Shown: positions 55,797 through 64,000 of the stretch, in pieces | Numbering within the stretch: position 1 is the stretch's first letter | How the letters are laid out: every line of letters starts with the position of its first letter | NCBI RefSeq assembly: GCF_001729745.1 | Contig: NZ_CP017186.1 | Coordinates: forward strand, 3,224,001-3,288,000 | DNA length: 64,000 nt | Source: Enterobacter hormaechei subsp. hoffmannii | GTDB lineage: Bacteria > Pseudomonadota > Gammaproteobacteria > Enterobacterales > Enterobacteriaceae | Reading direction: 5' to 3' | Made by a program: the position numbers and the translations under genes | Notes under the pieces: generated by a model | The model's database searches: none | The model's input: the letters and a program-made list of their open reading frames with translations, nothing else | Told to the model about the DNA's origin: nothing

Positions 55797-58700
55797 TTAA
55801 CCTAGTTGTTTACGTGCGTTGCGGAAAATGCGCATCCACGGGCTGTCCTCGCCCCAGTTTTCCGGGTGCCAGGAGTTGCTCACGGTACGGAAGACACGCT
55901 CCGGGTGCGGCATCATAATCGTCACCCGACCGCTTTCGCTGGTGACCGCGGTAATGCCATTTGCCGAACCGTTCGGGTTAGCCGGATAGGTTTCGGTGAC
56001 CTTGCCAAAGTTATCAACAAAGCGCAGCGCCACTAGTCCTTTGCTTTCAAGCTGAGCCAGGTGCGCCGCATCACGGACTTCAACCTGACCTTCACCGTGC
56101 GAAACCGCGATTGGCATCTGCGAACCGACCATCCCCTGCAACAGCAGGGACGGGCTTTGGGTTACTTCTACCAGGCTGAAGCGCGCTTCAAAGCGGTCAG
56201 ACTGGTTACGCACAAAGCGCGGCCAGGCTTCGCTGCCCGGGATCAGCTCGCGCAGGTTAGACATCATCTGGCAGCCGTTACACACCCCCAGCGCCAGCGT
56301 CTGCGGACGATGGAAGAAGGTTTCAAACTCGTCACGTACGCGGCTGTTGAACAGGATGGACTTCGCCCAGCCTTCGCCCGCGCCCAGCACGTCACCGTAG
56401 GAGAACCCCCCGCAGGCTACCAGTGCCTGGAAATCATCCAGCCCGGTACGCCCTGCCAGCAGGTCGCTCATGTGGACGTCGATGGCGTCAAAGCCCGCCC
56501 GGTGGAAGGCCGCTGCCATCTCAACGTGGGAGTTAACGCCCTGTTCGCGCAGCACGGCCACTTTAGGACGCGCACCGGTCGCAATGTACGGCGCGGCAAT
56601 GTCTTCGTTGATGTCGAAGGTGAGCTTCACGTTCAGGCCAGGATCGTTGTCGTTCGCCTTCGCGTTATGCTCCTGATCGGCACATTCCGGGTTGTCACGC
56701 AGGCGCTGCATCTGCCAGGTGGTTTCCGCCCACCACATACGCAACGTGGTGCGGCTTTCGCTGAACACCGGGTGGCCGTCGGCTTCAATCACGAAACGGT
56801 CGCCCTGCACCGCTTTACCGAGATAGTGCACGCAGTCTGCCAGACCGTGCTGCGCCAGAATCGCTTCCACCGCGTCGCGATCTGCGGCGCGTACCTGAAT
56901 GACGGCACCCAGCTCTTCGTTAAACAGCACCGCCAGGCGGTCTTCACCAAGCGTTGCAATGTTTGCTTCAACGCCGCAGTGGCCGGTGAAGGCCATCTCT
57001 GCCAGCGTCACCAGCAGGCCGCCATCGGAACGATCATGGTAGGCAAGCAGCTTACGCTGCGCCACCAGCGCCTGAATTGCGTCGTAGAAGCCTTTCAACT
57101 GTGCGACGTCCCGCACGTCGGCTGGCTTTTCGCCGAGCTGGCGGTAAACCTGTGCCAGCGCGGTGGCACCCAGCGCGTTATGGCCTTTGCCGAGGTCAAT
57201 CAGCAGCAGGGCGTTATCTTCAGTGGAAAGCTGCGGCGTAACGGTATGACGCACGTCTTCCACGCGCGCAAACGCGGTGATCACCAGCGACAGAGGCGAA
57301 GTCATCTCGCGCTGCTCGCTGCCTTCCTGCCAGCGGGTTTTCATCGACATGGAGTCTTTACCCACCGGAATGGTCAGGCCGAGCGCAGGACACAGCTCTT
57401 CACCCACCGCTTTTACCGCTTCGTACAGGCCCGCGTCTTCGCCAGGGTGACCGGCAGCGGCCATCCAGTTCGCGGAAAGTTTGATGCGTTTGATGTCGCC
57501 AATCTGCGTCGCGGCGATATTGGTCAGCGCTTCACCGACCGCCAGACGGGCAGAAGCGGCGAAGTCCAGCAGAGCCACCGGGGTGCGTTCACCCAGCGCC
57601 ATCGCTTCGCCGTAGTAGCTGTCGAGGCTCGCGGTGGTCACGGCGCAGTTAGCGACCGGGATCTGCCACGGGCCGACCATCTGATCGCGTGACACCATAC
57701 CGGTCACGGTACGGTCGCCGATGGTGACCAGGAAGGTTTTCTCCGCCACCGCAGGCAGGTGCAGCACGCGGTTAACCGCTTCCGCCACAATAATGCCCTG
57801 ACGATCCAGCGCTTTACCCGCCGCTTTGCGGGTTGTAACGTCGCGGGTCATCTTCGGCGTTTTGCCGAGAAGCACGTCGAGCGGCAGATCGATCGGCTGG
57901 TTGTCGAAATGGGTATCACTGAGAGTCAGGTGCTGCTCTTCGGTCGCTTCACCGATGACGGCATACGGCGCGCGCTCGCGGCGGCACAGCTCGTCAAACA
58001 GCGGCAGCTGATCGGCAGCAACCGCCAGCACGTAGCGCTCCTGGGATTCGTTACACCAGATTTCCAGCGGGCTCATGCCTGGCTCATCGCTCAGGATATC
58101 GCGCAGGTTGAAGCGCCCGCCGCGACCGCCGTCGCTCACCAGTTCCGGCATGGCGTTAGAGAGTCCACCCGCGCCCACGTCGTGGATGAACAGAATCGGG
58201 TTGGCATCGCCGAGCTGCCAGCAGCGGTCGATCACTTCCTGACAGCGGCGCTCCATTTCCGGGTTGTCGCGCTGCACGGACGCGAAGTCGAGATCCGCAT
58301 CAGACTGGCCGGAAGCCATAGACGAGGCTGCACCACCGCCCAGACCAATGTTCATGGCCGGGCCGCCGAGCACGATCAGCTTCGCGCCCACGACGATCTC
58401 ACCTTTTTGCACGTGATCGGCGCGAATGTTGCCGATCCCGCCCGCCAGCATAATTGGTTTGTGGTAGCCGCGCAGCTCTTCGCCGTTGTGGCTGTCCACT
58501 TTCTCTTCGTAGGTACGGAAGTAACCGTTCAGCGCCGGACGACCAAATTCATTGTTGAACGCCGCGCCGCCCAGCGGGCCTTCGGTCATGATATCCAGCG
58601 CGGTCACAATGCGCTCTGGCTTGCCGAAATCTTCTTCCCACGGCTGTTCAAAGCCCGGGATACGCAGGTTGGAAACGGAGAAACCGACCAGACCCGCTTT

Positions 58701-59684
58701 TGGTTTCGCGCCGCGACCGGTCGCACCTTCGTCACGGATTTCACCGCCGGAGCCGGTCGCCGCACCCGGCCACGGAGAGATGGCCGTCGGGTGGTTGTGG
58801 GTTTCCACTTTCATCAGGATATGCGCAGGCTCCTGGTGGAAGTCATAGCGCCCTGCTTCGCGGTCGGCGAAGAAGCGGCCCACCTCGGAACCTTCCATCA
58901 CCGCGGCGTTGTCTTTATAGGCAGACAGCACGTGGTCAGGGGTTTGCTCCATGGTGTTTTTGATCATTTTGAACAGCGACTTCGGCTGCTGTTCGCCGTC
59001 GATAATCCAGTCGGCGTTGAAAATTTTGTGGCGGCAGTGCTCGGAGTTGGCCTGCGCGAACATATACAGTTCGATGTCGTTCGGGTTGCGATTCAGCTTA
59101 ACGAATGCATCCTGAAGGTAGTCGATTTCATCTTCTGCGAGCGCCAGACCAAGACGCAGGTTTGCGTCGATCAACGCCTGACGCCCCTGCCCCAGCAGAT
59201 CCACGCTCTGTACCGGCGCAGGCTGATGGTGGGAGAACAGTTTCTGCGCATCATCCAGAGAGTCAAACACGCTCTCCATCATGCGGTCGTGCAGCTCCGC
59301 TGTGACGGCCTGCCACTGCGCGTCGCTCAGGGTTGACGCTTTCACATAGTACGCCACGCCGCGCTCCAGACGGTTAATCTGGCTCAGGCCGCAGTTGTGA
59401 GCGATGTCGGTGGCTTTGGAAGACCAGGGGGAGATGGTGCCAGGACGTGGCGTGGCGAGGATTAATTTGCCGGTCGGCGTATGGCTGCTCAGGCTTGGGC
59501 CATATTTAAGCAGACGTTCCAGTTGTACGCGCTCCTCTGCATTCAGGGGGGCATTCAGGTCAGCAAAATGGACATACTCAGCGTAAATATTGCTTACCGG
59601 AAGGTCGGCCGCCTGAAAACGTGCCAGCAGTTTATTAATACGGAAGGCAGACAGTGCAGGCGAACCACGCAGAATTTCCATCAT
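55797..59684 (-). CDS. purL: Phosphoribosylformylglycinamidine synthase
   Basis: Large single-chain PurL, step four of purine synthesis, making FGAM from FGAR, ATP and glutamine. An N-terminal PurS-like domain, two AIRS-type synthase repeats ([46 protein letters not shown]) and a C-terminal class I amidotransferase with the nucleophile in GVCNGCQMM are all present. At 1295 residues it equals E. coli PurL. A PurR box lies about 90 bases upstream. Confidence 0.98.
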   Translation of the reverse strand: MMEILRGSPALSAFRINKLLARFQAADLPVSNIYAEYVHFADLNAPLNAEERVQLERLLKYGPSLSSHTPTGKLILATPRPGTISPWSSKATDIAHNCGLSQINRLERGVAYYVKASTLSDAQWQAVTAELHDRMMESVFDSLDDAQKLFSHHQPAPVQSVDLLGQGRQALIDANLRLGLALAEDEIDYLQDAFVKLNRNPNDIELYMFAQANSEHCRHKIFNADWIIDGEQQPKSLFKMIKNTMEQTPDHVLSAYKDNAAVMEGSEVGRFFADREAGRYDFHQEPAHILMKVETHNHPTAISPWPGAATGSGGEIRDEGATGRGAKPKAGLVGFSVSNLRIPGFEQPWEEDFGKPERIVTALDIMTEGPLGGAAFNNEFGRPALNGYFRTYEEKVDSHNGEELRGYHKPIMLAGGIGNIRADHVQKGEIVVGAKLIVLGGPAMNIGLGGGAASSMASGQSDADLDFASVQRDNPEMERRCQEVIDRCWQLGDANPILFIHDVGAGGLSNAMPELVSDGGRGGRFNLRDILSDEPGMSPLEIWCNESQERYVLAVAADQLPLFDELCRRERAPYAVIGEATEEQHLTLSDTHFDNQPIDLPLDVLLGKTPKMTRDVTTRKAAGKALDRQGIIVAEAVNRVLHLPAVAEKTFLVTIGDRTVTGMVSRDQMVGPWQIPVANCAVTTASLDSYYGEAMALGERTPVALLDFAASARLAVGEALTNIAATQIGDIKRIKLSANWMAAAGHPGEDAGLYEAVKAVGEELCPALGLTIPVGKDSMSMKTRWQEGSEQREMTSPLSLVITAFARVEDVRHTVTPQLSTEDNALLLIDLGKGHNALGATALAQVYRQLGEKPADVRDVAQLKGFYDAIQALVAQRKLLAYHDRSDGGLLVTLAEMAFTGHCGVEANIATLGEDRLAVLFNEELGAVIQVRAADRDAVEAILAQHGLADCVHYLGKAVQGDRFVIEADGHPVFSESRTTLRMWWAETTWQMQRLRDNPECADQEHNAKANDNDPGLNVKLTFDINEDIAAPYIATGARPKVAVLREQGVNSHVEMAAAFHRAGFDAIDVHMSDLLAGRTGLDDFQALVACGGFSYGDVLGAGEGWAKSILFNSRVRDEFETFFHRPQTLALGVCNGCQMMSNLRELIPGSEAWPRFVRNQSDRFEARFSLVEVTQSPSLLLQGMVGSQMPIAVSHGEGQVEVRDAAHLAQLESKGLVALRFVDNFGKVTETYPANPNGSANGITAVTSESGRVTIMMPHPERVFRTVSNSWHPENWGEDSPWMRIFRNARKQLG

Positions 59685-59770
59685 AAGTCTCTCGTCTTCG
59701 AAGCGCCGGGGCGCTTACAGTGTGCGCAAGGGGGGAAAACGGGCGTCATTATAGAGAATCCTGAGCGCTG

Positions 59771-59786
59771 ACGAAACCGTTTGCGT
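59771..59786. promoter_or_regulatory. PurR box upstream of purL
   Basis: ACGCAAACGGTTTCGT on the minus strand, thirteen of sixteen to the PurR consensus with the central CG step shifted by one. purL is a known PurR target. Confidence 0.75.
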
Positions 59787-59951
59787 CGAAATAAAATCAT
59801 CCTTTTTGTTTAACAATAGATGTGACCTGTCTCTCTAATTGGTTGCCAACTGGCGCTACTTTGCGCAAAATGCCGCTCAATCAATGGCAAACTCTACTCT
59901 TAACATGACTACAGCACACTGAGGCAACCGGCGTCGCAGAGAATTAACTAA

Positions 59952-61953
<2,002 letters not shown>

Positions 61954-62589
61954 CTATTCGAGTTGCTGAAGTTCGCCCAGAGGGGTGACGCGCCAGCGGT
62001 GCTGGCAAAAATAGAGAAGCGGGTTGTCCTGCTTGCTGTCGCTGTAGCCGCTGTACAGACGCAGCGGCGTACCGATGCGTTTCTCCAGCTGCACCACTTT
62101 TTCATGTCCGAGGCAGCGCAGGGTAAGCACCCAGCCGCCGTAGCCGCGCGCGATCTGCGTGGCGATAAGGTTTACGCGCGGCAGCCAGGGCGTATCAAAA
62201 TAGACCTGCTCTACCAGCGTCTGCGGGGAGCCGGTAATCAGCCAGATATCAGCATCGTTGGCGTCGAGATAGCTGGTCAGGCGCGCCTGGACCACGGGAA
62301 ACGCGGCGACGTGCCCGCGAAACCAGTGGGCAAAATCCTGTTCAAGCTGCTTAAGACGCGCTTCGCTATGACCAAACGTGCATCCCCAGAGCAGCAGGCT
62401 CATCGGCCAGCGCGCTGAACGGCCTTTCACCAGTAGCGCGATGCCAATAACGGGTAACAGGGGCAATACCAGCAACGCGTTAAGGGGCTGGCGCCGCAGC
62501 AGATAGCGCATAAAGGTGCCGAACATATCCTGCTGATGCAGCGTTCCATCCAGATCAAAAAAGACAACGCGACGCTCGTGATTTGCCAA
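61954..62589 (-). CDS. pgpC: Phosphatidylglycerophosphatase C
   Basis: HAD-superfamily phosphatase of 211 residues (formerly yfhB) that dephosphorylates phosphatidylglycerol phosphate at the inner membrane. The nucleophile motif FFDLDGTL lies at residues 9-16. A hydrophobic segment at about 35-55 (LNALLVLPLLPVIGIALLV) anchors it. ITGSPQTLVEQ and YSGYSDSKQDNPLL supply the other HAD motifs. It lies three bases after the PTS permease gene, so the two may be cotranscribed. Confidence 0.93.
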   Translation of the reverse strand: MANHERRVVFFDLDGTLHQQDMFGTFMRYLLRRQPLNALLVLPLLPVIGIALLVKGRSARWPMSLLLWGCTFGHSEARLKQLEQDFAHWFRGHVAAFPVVQARLTSYLDANDADIWLITGSPQTLVEQVYFDTPWLPRVNLIATQIARGYGGWVLTLRCLGHEKVVQLEKRIGTPLRLYSGYSDSKQDNPLLYFCQHRWRVTPLGELQQLE

Positions 62590-62592
62590 ACC

Positions 62593-63957
62593 TTACTCCT
62601 CTGGGTCGTTGAATCCTAATAGCCAGGTAAACAGGAACCCGGCGATCACCGCTACCAGATAGCCTAACAGATAGAGCATCACTTTTCCGGTCACGATGGT
62701 TAATGCCAGCGGTAAACCGGAAATCCCGAAGGTGATAACGGTCGCCACTTTCCAGTAGCTAATCAACGCCCCGCCCACCGCGCCACCGAGACAGGCGGCC
62801 AGGAACGGCTTGCCCAGCGGCAGCGTAACGCCGAAAATCAGCGGCTCGCCGATACCGAGCAACCCGACCGGCAACGCCCCTTTAATGACCTTTTTCAGAC
62901 GTGCGTTGCGGGTTTTCATCAGCACCGCGATGGCCGCGCCGACCTGCCCAACGCCCGCCATCGACAGGATCGGCAGCAGGGCGTTATAGCCGTGCGCCTG
63001 TACCAGTTCGACGTGAATCGGCACTAGCCCCTGATGCAGACCGGTCAGCACTAACGGCAGGAAGGTTCCGGACAGCACAGCCCCCACCAATAACCCACCG
63101 CGATCGATAGCCAGAGATGCGCCGTGGGCGATGGCTTCAGAGATGGCGCCGCCTAACGGTTGCAGCGCCACAATCGCCACGCTCCCGGTAATCAATGTGG
63201 TCAGCAGCGGGTTGAGGATCAGCTCAATCGAGCCTGGCAGCACCGCGCGCAGCTTTTTCTCGATCCAGCACATCAGAATGACCACCAGCAGCACGGCAAT
63301 CACCCCGCCGCGGCCAGGCTGAAGCGCCTCGCCAAACAGCGTAATCTGCGCCAGTTGCGGGCTGGAGAGGATACCCGCCATAACGCCGCCCATCGCCAGC
63401 GAGCCGCCAAACACTTTGGCCGTGTTCACCCCCACCAGAATGTTCATGATGGCAAACACCGCGCTGCCGAAAATCGCCAGAATACCCAGCAGGTTCGGAT
63501 ACTGCGTGGCAAAATCCCCGACAATATCCGGACGCTTAAGAATATTGATAATCCCGGTGATCAGCCCCGACGCGATAAACGCCGGGATCAGCGGAATAAA
63601 GACGTTAGCCAGTTGGCGCAGCGCATCGCTCATAGGGGCTTTGTATTTGGCTTTCGCCTGCGCTTTGGTGCGTTCCGCATCGTCAAAGGCGGGAGCCGTT
63701 TCACCGACCGTCATCAGGGCGCGCATGGCATCAACCACCTGCGCCGCTTTGCCCGGACCGACAATCAACTGGTGCTGTTGCCCCTGCTTAACGTACCCGC
63801 TCACGCCGGGAAGCTGCTTAAGGCGCGTCAAATCAAGCTGTTCGTCGTTATGCACCTCGACGCGAACACGCGTCATACAGTTCTCAAGACGCTGAATATT
63901 TTTTTCCCCACCGATCCCGAGCAGGATGTCGCTGGCGAGCGCTGCTGTTTTGTCCAT
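62593..63957 (-). CDS. PTS EIIBC permease, MurP/sucrose family
   Basis: Sugar permease with an N-terminal EIIB domain (residues 1-90, phospho-Cys27 in RLENCMTRVRVEV) followed by an EIIC domain with about ten hydrophobic helices. Signatures FIPLIPAFIASGLI, GVNTAKVFGGSLAMGGVMAG and GIGEPLIFGVTLP place it in the glucose superfamily branch with MurP and sucrose permeases. It has 454 residues against 474 in E. coli MurP and is clearly divergent from it. There is no EIIA domain. No etherase (MurQ) or regulator is visible, as the window ends 43 bases upstream. Sugar unknown; MurNAc is one possibility. GAGG precedes the ATG. Confidence 0.85.
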   Translation of the reverse strand: MDKTAALASDILLGIGGEKNIQRLENCMTRVRVEVHNDEQLDLTRLKQLPGVSGYVKQGQQHQLIVGPGKAAQVVDAMRALMTVGETAPAFDDAERTKAQAKAKYKAPMSDALRQLANVFIPLIPAFIASGLITGIINILKRPDIVGDFATQYPNLLGILAIFGSAVFAIMNILVGVNTAKVFGGSLAMGGVMAGILSSPQLAQITLFGEALQPGRGGVIAVLLVVILMCWIEKKLRAVLPGSIELILNPLLTTLITGSVAIVALQPLGGAISEAIAHGASLAIDRGGLLVGAVLSGTFLPLVLTGLHQGLVPIHVELVQAHGYNALLPILSMAGVGQVGAAIAVLMKTRNARLKKVIKGALPVGLLGIGEPLIFGVTLPLGKPFLAACLGGAVGGALISYWKVATVITFGISGLPLALTIVTGKVMLYLLGYLVAVIAGFLFTWLLGFNDPEE

Positions 63958-64000
63958 ACACGCCTCTTATTGGTGTTCTAATGCCGCCCGTAAAAACCCG

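Noticed and set aside
56061..59336. Two long plus-strand open frames of 543 and 525 codons
   Set aside because: Both lie antisense within purL and mirror its high-GC third positions. No ribosome site or family resemblance.
62593..63957. Naming the terminal PTS gene murP
   Set aside because: Same family and domain order, but divergent in sequence and shorter than E. coli MurP, and no murQ is visible within the window.

Overview
The window is a stretch of enterobacterial chromosome. Almost every backbone protein matches its Escherichia coli counterpart in length and sequence, but the accessory genes and the REP and ERIC repeats point to an Enterobacter-like or close relative rather than Escherichia. 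There are no rRNA or tRNA genes, CRISPR arrays or prophages. The only mobile element is one IS481-family insertion sequence. The one RNA gene I can support is glmY.

Layout. 1-6.2 kb: guaB (3' end beyond the edge) and divergent xseA, then a protealysin-like M4 protease with its emfourin-type inhibitor, convergent with yfgJ and a POT peptide transporter. 6.5-15.5 kb: a minus-strand housekeeping run, der, bamB, yfgM, hisS, ispG, rodZ, rlmN, ndk. 15.6-20.3 kb: a four-gene DMSO-reductase-like respiratory operon with a perfect FNR box. 20.3-27.6 kb: pbpC and yfhM (peptidoglycan synthase and bacterial alpha-2-macroglobulin). 27.9-32.5 kb: an alpha-glucoside PTS permease and GH4 phospho-glucosidase, a terminator, then sseA overlapping an RpiR-type regulator. 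32.5-40.4 kb: sseB, pepB and the isc operon (iscRSUA-hscBA-fdx-iscX), with an ERIC element between iscA and hscB. 40.7-43.7 kb: trmJ, suhB and the IS element inside a REP sequence. 43.7-49.8 kb: a NicO-type metal exporter with a DUF1007 partner, csiE, hcaT, yphA and glyA. 50-55.5 kb: hmp, glnB, the glrK-qseG-glrR system and glmY. 55.8-64 kb: purL, mltF, tadA, pgpC and a MurP-like PTS permease.

Several circuits can be read from the sequence. GlrR (51.7 kb) has three TGTC-N10-GACA-type sites upstream of a sigma-54 promoter for glmY, 2 kb away. IscR has two tandem type-1 sites upstream of its own gene. PurR-type boxes precede guaB, glyA and purL. An NsrR-type site precedes hmp. A boxA-like element lies in the suhB leader. 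The accessory modules (protease-inhibitor, POT transporter, DMSO-reductase-like operon, alpha-glucoside genes, nickel/cobalt exporter) sit between conserved backbone genes. I found no clearly undescribed multi-gene system. The best candidates for a second look are the protease-inhibitor pair, the FNR-linked reductase with its polyferredoxin, and the alpha-glucoside locus with its remote regulator.
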